Shown: positions 1 through 5,353, numbered from the stretch's first letter. The stretch is 5,638 nucleotides of DNA from Comamonadaceae bacterium (GCA_021286965.1 JAJTBK010000312.1:1-5638), one strand, 5' to 3'. A program made the numbers and translations. Notes: generated by a model from the sequence alone, not told the origin.

Positions 1-664
1 GCAGCAGCGGCCAGCCGCCCTGCCCGGGCGTGATGCCCGCCAGCGCCTGGCGCGCCGCCGCTGCGCTGCCCGGCGCGCGCGGGTCGTCGCAGGGCTGCAG
101 CACCCAGTCGCGCAGGCCCAGCGTGGCCAGCGCCTGGCCCAGGGCCTGCAGCTCTGCCAGGGGATAGAGGCCGGGGTGCCAGGTGCTGCGCACCTCGTGC
201 GCCACGCCGCTTTGGAGCAGCAGCGCCAGCGACGCACGCACCTTGGCGCCGCTGCCGGGCACGCCGGTGAGGGCGGGGATCTGCGCCCAGGGGGCTTTCA
301 CGTCCAGCCCGACCCAATCGAGCAGCGGCAAGGCGGCGGCCAGGCGCTCGGGGTACATGCCGCCGGTGTGCAGCGCGGTGGCAAAGCCCATGTCCCGCAC
401 CTGCTGCAGGGCCGCAGGCAGGGCGGACTGCGCCAGCGGCTCGCCGCCGGAGAACACCACGCCGTCGAGCAGGCCCCGGCGCTGGTGCAGAAAGCCGAGC
501 ACATCCGCCCAGGCCAGGGCGCCGGGCTGCGCCGCATCGAGCAACTCGGGGTTGTGGCAGTAGCCGCAGCGCCAGGGGCAGCCCTGGCAAAAAACAACGG
601 CCGCCAGGCGGCCGGGGAAGTCGATGGTGGTGAGCCGGGTCAGGCCACCGACGCGTAGAAGCAT
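1..664 (-). CDS. nrdG: Anaerobic ribonucleotide reductase activating protein, radical SAM (3' end cut by window edge)
   Basis: Radical SAM activase that uses a 4Fe-4S cluster and S-adenosylmethionine to place the glycyl radical on class III ribonucleotide reductase. 221 residues are visible, and the frame stays open to the left edge. Seen: MLLRVGGLTRLTTIDFPGRL at the start; the cluster motif CPWRCGYC with Cys29, Cys33 and Cys36, preceded by Cys26; SGGEP at 72-76, the SAM-binding GGE motif; and GLDVKAP at 119-125. The layout resembles the NrdG2-type activase (TIGR02495-like) of roughly 220-235 residues, so only a few residues are probably missing. The ATG at 664 lies one base after the TGA of the glycyl-radical ORF and has no clear Shine-Dalgarno of its own. 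This indicates translational coupling, which suits a partner of that peptide. The assignment is by motif and context; the exact C-terminus is unseen. Confidence 0.93.
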   Translation of the reverse strand, partial: MLLRVGGLTRLTTIDFPGRLAAVVFCQGCPWRCGYCHNPELLDAAQPGALAWADVLGFLHQRRGLLDGVVFSGGEPLAQSALPAALQQVRDMGFATALHTGGMYPERLAAALPLLDWVGLDVKAPWAQIPALTGVPGSGAKVRASLALLLQSGVAHEVRSTWHPGLYPLAELQALGQALATLGLRDWVLQPCDDPRAPGSAAAARQALAGITPGQGGWPLL

Positions 665-665
665 T

Positions 666-854
666 TCAGCAGGTGGCTTCGCTGAAAAACTGGCGCTCGT
701 TGTGCTCGCCTTGTTTGCCGACGTTGAAGCTCGCCACCGGGCGGTGGTAGCCCATGACGCGGGTCCAGACTTCGCAGGGCTGGCGCTCGCAGTCTTGCAG
801 CTGTACGTCGGCAGCGGCCAGGGCGGTGGTTTCAACGGTGCTCAGGGCGTTCAT
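666..854 (-). CDS. Stand-alone glycyl-radical domain of anaerobic ribonucleotide reductase (62 aa)
   Basis: A small protein that corresponds to the C-terminal glycyl-radical segment of class III NrdD. Residues 28-56 contain EVWTRVMGYHRPVASFNVGK and then an EHNERQFF stretch. Gly35 in RVMGY is the expected radical site. Residues 1-25 look like linker, with Cys22 and Cys27, and the last residue is Cys62. nrdD just upstream lacks this segment, so the two chains probably assemble into one enzyme and NrdG activates this one. The ATG at 854 is chosen because GAAGGA (plus-strand 861-866) sits six bases before it. An in-frame ATG at 896 would add 14 residues encoded by the repeat-containing spacer and is less likely. 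The upstream frame is open back to the nrdD TAA. An alternative reading is a spare radical domain, as GrcA (YfiD) is for pyruvate formate-lyase, but no other radical domain is seen here. Confidence 0.9.
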   Translation of the reverse strand: MNALSTVETTALAAADVQLQDCERQPCEVWTRVMGYHRPVASFNVGKQGEHNERQFFSEATC

Positions 855-866
855 GATTTTTCCTTC

Positions 867-914
867 AAAAATGATAGCTATTGACGCTTGATACATAAGC
901 CTTACAGGCTGTTC
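867..914 (+). repeat. Degenerate palindromic intergenic repeat, copy 1, between nrdD and the glycyl-radical ORF
   Basis: The plus strand reads ATAGCT (874-879), 5 bases, CGCTTG (885-890), 4 bases, ATAAGC (895-900), then an arm ending in GGCT (907-910). The three hexamers and both spacings are identical to the palindrome after norR (ATAGCT 5264-5269, CGCTTG 5275-5280, ATAAGC 5285-5290). Here the arms pair poorly beyond AGC/GCT and GCTT/AAGC, so this is a decayed copy. I recall similar elements as common intergenic palindromes in Comamonadaceae, but I could not check. It fills the spacer between the nrdD stop and the small ORF's ribosome binding site. Confidence 0.6.
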
Positions 915-2933
915 TTATGCCGCAATCTTGCGGCGCTTTTCTGCCAGGCGCTCCTCGTCGCACTGGGGGCAGAACTGGTGCTCGCCCGCGAGGTAGCCGT
1001 GCGTCGGGCAGATGGAGAAGGTCGGCGTGATCGTGATGTAGGGCAGGCGGAAGTTGCTCAAGGCGCGCTTCACCAGCTCGCGGCAGGCGGCGCCGCTGCT
1101 GATACGTTCGCCCATGTACAGGTGCAGCACGGTGCCGCCGGTGTACTTGGACTGCAGCTGCTCCTGGCGCTGCAGGGCCTCGAACGGGTCGTCGGTAAAG
1201 CCCACGGGCAGCTGCGAGCTGTTGGTGTAGTAGGGCTGGGCCTCGGTGCCCGCCTGCAGGATGGCGGGCCAGCGCTTTTTGTCCTCTTTGGCGAAGCGGT
1301 AGGTCGTGCCCTCGGCGGGCGTGGCCTCCAGGTTGTAGAGGTGGCCGGTTTCCTCCTGGAAGGCGACGATGCGCGCGCGCACATGGTCCAAGAGGCGCAG
1401 CGCGAAGGCGTGGCCCCAGTCGCTGGTGATGTCGTGCGCGCCCCGCGTGAAGTTGCGCACCATCTCGTTGATGCCGTTCACGCCCAACGTGCTGAAGTGG
1501 TTGCGCAAGGTGCCCAGATAGCGCTTGGTGTAGGGGAACAGGCCCTGGTCCATGAGGCGCTGGATGAGCTTGCGCTTTACCTCCAGGCTCTGCTTGCCCA
1601 GCTCCAGCAGGCGATCCAGCGCGGCCAGCAGCGCCGCCTCGTCGCCCGCGTGCAGGTGGCCCAGGCGCGCGCAGTTCACGGTGACCACGCCCAGGCTGCC
1701 CGTCTGCTCGGCGCTGCCGAACAGGCCGTTGCCGCGCTTCAAGAGCTCGCGCAAATCGAGCTGCAGGCGGCAGCACATGGAGCGCACCATGTTCGGCGAG
1801 AGCTCCGAGTTGATGAAGTTCTGAAAGTACGGCAGGCCGTACTTGGCCGTCATGTCGAACAGGGCGGCGGCGTTCTCGCTCTCCCACGGGAAGTCGGGCG
1901 TGATGTTGTACGTGGGGATGGGGAAGGTGAACACGCGGCCCTTGGCGTCGCCCGTGGTCATGACGTCGATGTAGGCGCGGTTGATGAGGTCCATCTCGGC
2001 CTGCAGCTCGCCGTAGGCAAACGGCATCTCCACGCCGGCTATCACCGGCACCTGTTCGCGCAGGTCCTCGGGGCAGGTCCAGTCGAAGGTGAGGTTGGTG
2101 AACGGCGTCTGCGTGCCCCAGCGCGACGGCACGTTGAGGTTGTAGACCAGCTCCTGGATGCACTGGCGCACGGCCGCGTAGTCCATGCCGTCCTGGCGCA
2201 CGAAGGGCGCCATGTAGGTGTCAAAGGACGAGAACGCCTGCGCTCCCGCCCACTCGTTCTGCAGCGTGCCGAGGAAGTTGACGATCTGCCCGACGGCGGA
2301 AGACATGTGCTTCGGCGGCCCCGCCTCCACCTTGCCCGGCACGCCGTTCAGGCCCTCGTGCAGCAGCGTGCGCAGCGACCAGCCGGCGCAGTAGCCGCTG
2401 AGCATGTCCAGGTCGTGGATGTGGATGTCGCCGTTCCTGTGCGCCTCGCCGATCTCGGGCGCGTAGACGTGCGAGAGCCAGTAGTTGGCCGTGACCTTGC
2501 CGGCCACGTTCAGGATCAGGCCGCCGAGCGAATAGCCCTGGTTGGCGTTGGCGTTCACGCGCCAATCGGCGCGCGTGAGGTATTCGTTGATGGAGCTTTC
2601 GACGTGCACCAGGGTCTGGCGGTCGGCGCGCAGGGCGGCGTGGCGCTCGCGGTAGGCGATGTAGGCGCGCGCCGTGCCCAGGTGGTTGGCGGCGATCAGC
2701 GTCTGCTCGACCACGTCCTGGATCTGCTCGATGGTCGGCGCCTGGCCGTGGAAGCGGTGTGCCAGCACCTTGGTGGCCTGGGCGGTGAGCAGCTGCGCTT
2801 CGTCCGCACCAAACTCGCCGGTGGCGCTGCCAGCGCGGGCGATGGCCGAGCGGATGCGCCCGGCATCGAACGCGGCGCGCGCGCCATCGCGGGCAATGAC
2901 GTCACGGGGCAAGGTGGCGACGGGGGTGGACAT
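915..2933 (-). CDS. nrdD: Anaerobic (class III) ribonucleoside-triphosphate reductase, large chain without glycyl-radical segment
   Basis: Reduces ribonucleotides to deoxyribonucleotides without oxygen, in the cytoplasm. 672 residues. An ATP-cone allosteric domain spans about 10-100 (VIARDGARAAFDAGRIRSAI). The catalytic barrel includes HIHDLDMLSGYCAGWSL (Cys182), YNLNVPSRWGTQTPFTNLTF at 264-283, and SMCCRL with Cys387/Cys388, one of them the likely thiyl-radical cysteine. The C-terminus has a metal-site motif, ICPTHGYLAGEHQFCPQC (Cys642, His645, Cys655, Cys658). The chain then ends at KRRKIAA, before the RVxGY radical loop normally fused here; that loop is encoded by the next ORF, in the same frame. 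The ATG at 2933 has GGAG (plus 2941-2944) seven bases upstream and starts just before the ATP-cone. The MCCR motif resembles the thioredoxin- or NrdH-dependent NrdD type more than the formate-dependent E. coli type (inference). It is the first gene of an nrdD, radical-domain, nrdG operon. Confidence 0.95.
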   Translation of the reverse strand: MSTPVATLPRDVIARDGARAAFDAGRIRSAIARAGSATGEFGADEAQLLTAQATKVLAHRFHGQAPTIEQIQDVVEQTLIAANHLGTARAYIAYRERHAALRADRQTLVHVESSINEYLTRADWRVNANANQGYSLGGLILNVAGKVTANYWLSHVYAPEIGEAHRNGDIHIHDLDMLSGYCAGWSLRTLLHEGLNGVPGKVEAGPPKHMSSAVGQIVNFLGTLQNEWAGAQAFSSFDTYMAPFVRQDGMDYAAVRQCIQELVYNLNVPSRWGTQTPFTNLTFDWTCPEDLREQVPVIAGVEMPFAYGELQAEMDLINRAYIDVMTTGDAKGRVFTFPIPTYNITPDFPWESENAAALFDMTAKYGLPYFQNFINSELSPNMVRSMCCRLQLDLRELLKRGNGLFGSAEQTGSLGVVTVNCARLGHLHAGDEAALLAALDRLLELGKQSLEVKRKLIQRLMDQGLFPYTKRYLGTLRNHFSTLGVNGINEMVRNFTRGAHDITSDWGHAFALRLLDHVRARIVAFQEETGHLYNLEATPAEGTTYRFAKEDKKRWPAILQAGTEAQPYYTNSSQLPVGFTDDPFEALQRQEQLQSKYTGGTVLHLYMGERISSGAACRELVKRALSNFRLPYITITPTFSICPTHGYLAGEHQFCPQCDEERLAEKRRKIAA

Positions 2934-2955
2934 GCGGCAGCTCCAGACAAATTAA

Positions 2956-2971
2956 ACACTACATGTAGTGT
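2956..2971. promoter_or_regulatory. NrdR box 1 (proximal), perfect palindrome
   Basis: ACACTACATGTAGTGT is a perfect 16-bp inverted repeat. It matches the known NrdR box pattern (ACACwAtATaTwGTGT) at all but two symmetric positions. It lies 22 bases before the nrdD start codon. NrdR is the ATP-cone repressor of ribonucleotide reductase operons, and its sites usually occur in pairs. Confidence 0.87.
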
Positions 2972-2987
2972 GCAACCGCAGTACAAA

Positions 2988-3003
2988 ACACCATAGGTAG
3001 TTA
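2988..3003. promoter_or_regulatory. NrdR box 2 (distal), degenerate
   Basis: ACACCATAGGTAGTTA keeps ACAC, the central ATA and the TAGT part of the NrdR pattern, about 11 of 16 positions. Its centre is 32 bp from that of box 1, with a 16-bp gap. This is the three-helical-turn spacing typical of tandem NrdR boxes and is the main support for a weak sequence match. TATGGT on the minus strand (2995-2990), a possible -10 element, lies inside it. Confidence 0.68.
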
Positions 3004-3013
3004 TTTGCCGCAT

Positions 3014-3027
3014 TTGATTTAACGCAA
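3014..3027 (-). promoter_or_regulatory. FNR/Anr/Dnr-type activator box upstream of nrdD
   Basis: The minus strand reads TTGCGTTAAATCAA: half-sites TTGCG and ATCAA around four bases, 8 of 10 conserved positions of TTGAT-N4-ATCAA. It sits upstream of both NrdR boxes on the nrdD side of a terminator. It is suitably placed to overlap the -35 region if transcription starts near 2977-2983. CRP/FNR-family control of anaerobic reductase genes is established in other bacteria. Whether the regulator is an oxygen sensor (FNR/Anr) or an NO sensor (Dnr) cannot be told from the site. Confidence 0.62.
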
Positions 3028-3050
3028 AAATCCGAGCAATTACGTCGGAC

Positions 3051-3078
3051 AAAAAAAGGGCCGCCCCGAGGGCGGCCC
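3051..3078 (-). terminator. Rho-independent terminator of the hemerythrin-like gene
   Basis: A perfect 9-bp GC stem (3058-3066 pairs with 3070-3078, loop CGA) is followed on the minus strand by seven T residues (plus-strand A-run 3051-3057). It lies 40 bases past the hemerythrin stop and just before the nrdD regulatory region. It therefore isolates the nrd operon from NorR-driven transcription. There is no T-run on the plus side, so it acts in one direction. Confidence 0.93.
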
Positions 3079-3117
3079 AAGCAAGAAGCGTCGAAAGACG
3101 CGAGAGGATCAGGGTTT

Positions 3118-3552
3118 TTAGGACTGGGCGGCGGCGGTTTCCTGTGCCGCTTCAATGCGGGGGTAAAAGTCCCGGTCCTCGTGCTTCATGCGCTCGTACA
3201 CGCGGCGCAGCACGTCGTTGGCGTCGCGGCGAAAGCCGGCTTCGTCGGCGCACAGGCGCGCGGCCGTGTTCCAACGCCGGGCAAAGGTGTCGAAGGCGGC
3301 GGCGATCGGCCCCATTTCCGACTGAAAGCGCTGGCCCAGGCGCGCCAGGCCGGCGTCGTCGCTGCGCTGCAGCGCCGGGTACAGGGCCTGGTCCTCGACC
3401 GACAGGTGCAGCTTGATGATCGCGCTCATGCCGATGACCCCCTGCGCCAGCGCCTCGGCGTTGGCCACCACGCCGGCGCGGGTGAGGGCGCGCAGGCCGT
3501 CGATGCGCGCCAGGATGTCCAGGTGTTGGTGCTTGAATTTGTCGATGTTCAT
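3118..3552 (-). CDS. Hemerythrin-like (HHE) di-iron protein, 144 aa
   Basis: A small soluble four-helix-bundle protein of the hemerythrin/HHE type, expected to hold a non-heme di-iron centre. Visible ligand motifs are KHQH at 7-10 (His8/His10), HLSVE (His49, Glu53) and HEDRD (His124, Asp128), each followed by an aromatic-proline turn such as LYPAL or FYPRI. The middle helix has SEMGPI, where HHE proteins usually carry EH, so Met80 replaces the usual histidine and Glu79 may serve instead. There is no signal peptide or membrane segment. The ATG at 3552 has AAGGAG (plus 3562-3567) nine bases upstream. The gene is divergent from norR, behind a sigma-54 promoter with NorR-type sites, so induction by nitric oxide is likely. 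By analogy with Ralstonia NorA and YtfE-type proteins it may bind NO or protect iron centres. It is shorter than those, and the true substrate is unknown. Confidence 0.86.
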   Translation of the reverse strand: MNIDKFKHQHLDILARIDGLRALTRAGVVANAEALAQGVIGMSAIIKLHLSVEDQALYPALQRSDDAGLARLGQRFQSEMGPIAAAFDTFARRWNTAARLCADEAGFRRDANDVLRRVYERMKHEDRDFYPRIEAAQETAAAQS

Positions 3553-3590
3553 GAAAAATCACTCCTTTGAATGCATGTCACCAGAGGTAA

Positions 3591-3606
3591 CGCAAACCGC
3601 GTGCCA
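3591..3606 (-). promoter_or_regulatory. Sigma-54 (-24/-12) promoter for the hemerythrin-like gene
   Basis: The minus strand reads TGGCAC (3606-3601), five bases, TTGC (3595-3592). This matches the sigma-54 consensus TGGCAC-N5-TTGC with the essential GG and GC at correct spacing. Transcription would start near 3580, about 28 bases before the hemerythrin start codon. An obligate sigma-54 activator, NorR, is encoded next door and its likely sites lie upstream, which strengthens the call. Confidence 0.9.
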
Positions 3607-3646
3607 GCGCACCGGATGCGGTGCCACAAGGACTTGGGCCCGCAAG

Positions 3647-3659
3647 GGTATTTTTGACC
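3647..3659. promoter_or_regulatory. NorR binding site A (GGT-N7-ACC)
   Basis: GGTATTTTTGACC, extended to GGGT...ACCC at 3646-3660. The GGT-N7-ACC inverted repeat is the operator described for Ralstonia NorR. Its centre is about 73 bases upstream of the predicted sigma-54 start, a usual enhancer distance. Confidence 0.82.
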
Positions 3660-3671
3660 CTCGTTATCCAG

Positions 3672-3684
3672 GGTCGTTTTGACC
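3672..3684. promoter_or_regulatory. NorR binding site B (GGT-N7-ACC)
   Basis: GGTCGTTTTGACC, centred 25 bp from site A. Its right edge touches the CATAAT element proposed as the norR -10 box, so bound NorR could repress its own gene. Confidence 0.82.
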
Positions 3685-3689
3685 ATAAT
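3684..3689 (+). promoter_or_regulatory. Candidate norR -10 element
   Basis: CATAAT matches the sigma-70 -10 consensus at 5 of 6 positions and ends six bases before the norR ATG. Transcription would then begin at or next to the start codon, giving a leaderless mRNA. No good -35 hexamer stands 16-18 bases upstream; the two TTGACC strings at 3654 and 3679 are at the wrong distances. The call is therefore tentative. Confidence 0.45.
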
Positions 3690-3691
3690 GG

Positions 3692-3704
3692 GGTTATGAA
3701 TACC
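3692..3704. promoter_or_regulatory. NorR binding site C (GGT-N7-ACC), over the norR start codon
   Basis: GGTTATGAATACC, extended to GGGT...ACCC at 3691-3705, centred 20 bp from site B. It contains the norR ATG (3696-3698). It completes a set of three sites, the number E. coli NorR needs for full activation of its target. Confidence 0.74.
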
Positions 3705-5267
3705 CTACTGAACGCCGCCCTGCTGGCCGAGCTGGCGCAAGACCTGCCCCCGGCCGAGCGCCTGCAGCGCCTGGTGGCCCAGCTGCGCGCGCACTTTCGC
3801 TGCGGTGCGGTGGTGCTGCTGCGCCTGGAGGAGGCTTTTTTGCGCCCCGTGGCCATCGACGGCCTGGTGGGCGAGGCCCTGGGGCGGCGCTTTGCCGTGC
3901 ACCAGCACCCGCGCCTGGCGGCCCTGCTGGCGCAGCGCGAGGTGCTGTGCTTTGACAAGGACAGCCAGCTGCCCGACCCCTACGACGGCCTGCTCGACGC
4001 CCTGCCCGGCGCGCCGCTGCCGGTGCACGACTGCATGGGCGTGGCGCTGTGGCTGCACGCGCGCCCCTGGGGCGTGCTCACGCTCGACACCCTGCGCACC
4101 GGCACCTTCGGCCCGGCCGAGCGCCGCGCGCTGGCGCACTGCGCCCTGCTGGTGCAGGCGGCGGTGCGCATGGCGCAGCTCGATGGCGAGATCAGCCAGC
4201 TGCGCCTGGCGCCGAGCGCGCGCGCCAGCAGCGCCGACACGCCCCTGCCGCTGGCGGGCGACGCCGAGATCGTCGGCCAAAGCCCGGCCCTCACGCAGCT
4301 GCTGCACGAGCTGCGCGTGGTCGCCGGCTCCGAACTACCGGTGCTGCTGCTGGGCGAGACCGGCGTCGGCAAGGAGCTGTTTGCGCGCTGGCTGCACCGC
4401 CATTCGCCGCGCGCAGACAAGCCCCTGGTGCACGTCAACTGCGCCGCCCTGCCCGAGTCGCTGGCCGAGAGCGAGCTCTTTGGCCACGCACGCGGCGCTT
4501 TTTCTGGCGCGCTGGCCGAGCGCCCGGGACGCTTCGAGGCCGCCGATGGCGGCACTTTGCTCCTCGACGAAGTCGGCGAGCTGCCGCTGGCGGTGCAGGC
4601 CAAGCTGCTGCGCACGCTGCAAAACGGCGAAATCCAGCGCCTGGGCGCCGACCGGCCCCGGCATGTGGACGTGCGCATCATCGCCGCCACCAACCGGCGC
4701 CTGCGCGAGCAGGTGGCCGCCGGCAGCTTTCGCGCCGACTTGTACCACCGCCTCTCGGTCTACCCGGTGCCGATCCCGCCGCTGCGCGAGCGCGGCAGCG
4801 ACGTGCTGCTGCTCGCCGGGCGCTTTCTGGAGCTCAACCGCGCCCGCCTGGGCCTGCGCAGCCTGCGCCTGGCGCCGGCGGCGCAGGAGGCGCTGGCGCG
4901 CTACCGCTGGCCGGGCAATGTGCGCGAGCTCGAGCACGTCATCAGCCGCGCCGCGCTCAAGGCCCTGAGCCAGGGCGCGCGCCAGGGCGACATCGTCACC
5001 CTCGGCCCGGCCCTGCTCGACCTGGACCCGGGCCCGGCGCCCCCCACGGCAGGCAGCGCCGCGCCCATCGCCCTGGCCAGCAGCCCCACCCCCGGCCGCA
5101 GCCTGCTTGCCGCCGTGCAGGACTGCCAGCGCCAGCACATCCACGCCGCTCTGGCGCAGCACCAGGGCAACTGGGCGCAGGCGGCGCGCAGCCTGGGGCT
5201 GGACGCGAGCAATCTGCACAAGCTCGCCAAGCGCCTGGGGTTGAAAGAAACGCTACCAAAACAATAG
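3696..5267 (+). CDS. norR: Nitric-oxide-sensing sigma-54-dependent activator NorR, 523 aa
   Basis: An enhancer-binding protein that senses NO at a mononuclear iron in its GAF domain and then activates sigma-54 RNA polymerase. The GAF domain (about 1-170) keeps all five residues matching the E. coli NorR iron-centre ligands: Arg73 (HPRL), Asp94 and Asp97 (DPYDG), Cys113 (VHDCMG) and Asp131 (TLD). The AAA+ domain (about 190-425) has Walker A GETGVGKE at 220-227, Walker B LLLDE ending at Asp291-Glu292, the GAFSGA loop at 267-272 and RWPGNVRELE near 404-413. A Fis-type helix-turn-helix lies at about 478-516 (GNWAQAARSLGLDASNLHKLAKRLGLK). Start ATG 3696 fits the E. coli N-terminus by length. No Shine-Dalgarno is evident. 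The serine in GAFSGA replaces the usual threonine. The likely target is the divergent hemerythrin-like gene; no nitric oxide reductase gene is in the window. Confidence 0.96.
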   Translation: MNTLLNAALLAELAQDLPPAERLQRLVAQLRAHFRCGAVVLLRLEEAFLRPVAIDGLVGEALGRRFAVHQHPRLAALLAQREVLCFDKDSQLPDPYDGLLDALPGAPLPVHDCMGVALWLHARPWGVLTLDTLRTGTFGPAERRALAHCALLVQAAVRMAQLDGEISQLRLAPSARASSADTPLPLAGDAEIVGQSPALTQLLHELRVVAGSELPVLLLGETGVGKELFARWLHRHSPRADKPLVHVNCAALPESLAESELFGHARGAFSGALAERPGRFEAADGGTLLLDEVGELPLAVQAKLLRTLQNGEIQRLGADRPRHVDVRIIAATNRRLREQVAAGSFRADLYHRLSVYPVPIPPLRERGSDVLLLAGRFLELNRARLGLRSLRLAPAAQEALARYRWPGNVRELEHVISRAALKALSQGARQGDIVTLGPALLDLDPGPAPPTAGSAAPIALASSPTPGRSLLAAVQDCQRQHIHAALAQHQGNWAQAARSLGLDASNLHKLAKRLGLKETLPKQ

Positions 5268-5305
5268 CTGCCAGCGCTTGTTTTATAAGCGCTGGCAGCC
5301 TTTTT
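5264..5305 (+). terminator. norR terminator, formed by palindromic repeat copy 2
   Basis: A perfect 13-bp stem (5267-5279 pairs with 5287-5299, loop of seven) is followed by C and five T residues (5301-5305), a good intrinsic terminator on the plus strand. The minus side is also T-rich (plus AAAACAA at 5258-5264), so weak bidirectional action is possible. The element begins with ATAGCT, and the norR stop TAG (5265-5267) lies within it. It shares three hexamers and both spacings with the degenerate element at 874-900. Confidence 0.9.
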
Positions 5306-5318
5306 GACCCTGAAGCCA

Positions 5319-5338
5319 GCGCAGCCACAGGGCTGCGC
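5319..5338 (+). other. Short inverted repeat upstream of the threonine ammonia-lyase gene
   Basis: GCGCAGCC and GGCTGCGC form a perfect 8-bp stem with loop ACAG, ending 15 bases before the next start codon. There is no T-run, so it is not an intrinsic terminator. It could be a leader hairpin, an operator, or chance in GC-rich DNA. No convincing promoter with proper -35/-10 spacing was found between the norR terminator and 5354. Confidence 0.4.
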
Positions 5339-5353
5339 CACAATGGCCCGACC

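Noticed and set aside
855..896. Earlier ATG (896) for the glycyl-radical ORF
   Set aside because: The extra 14 residues derive from the repeat-containing spacer, and the Shine-Dalgarno at 861-866 points to the ATG at 854.
865..2163. A 432-codon minus-strand open frame overlapping nrdD in another frame
   Set aside because: It is composed of Arg/Ala/Pro/His-rich sequence without motifs; a frame-shifted shadow of nrdD.
888..2996. A 702-codon open frame on the plus strand opposite nrdD
   Set aside because: It is longer than nrdD but has low-complexity Ala/Val/Gly/Arg-rich sequence with no domain, as expected for the antisense of a GC-rich gene. The minus-strand frame carries clear NrdD motifs throughout.
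3621..3695. Upstream GTG start giving norR 25 extra residues
   Set aside because: The extra codons cover the NorR operator DNA and do not resemble the NorR N-terminus, while the ATG at 3696 aligns in length with E. coli NorR.
3805..4968. A 387-codon plus-strand frame inside norR
   Set aside because: Cys/Trp/Arg/Ala-rich nonsense typical of a +1 shadow; the norR frame explains the region fully.
5300..5309. TTTTTGACC after the norR terminator, resembling part of a NorR site and a -35 box
   Set aside because: The matching GGT half-site seven bases upstream is missing, and no -10 hexamer stands at 16-18 bases. Most of it is the terminator T-run.
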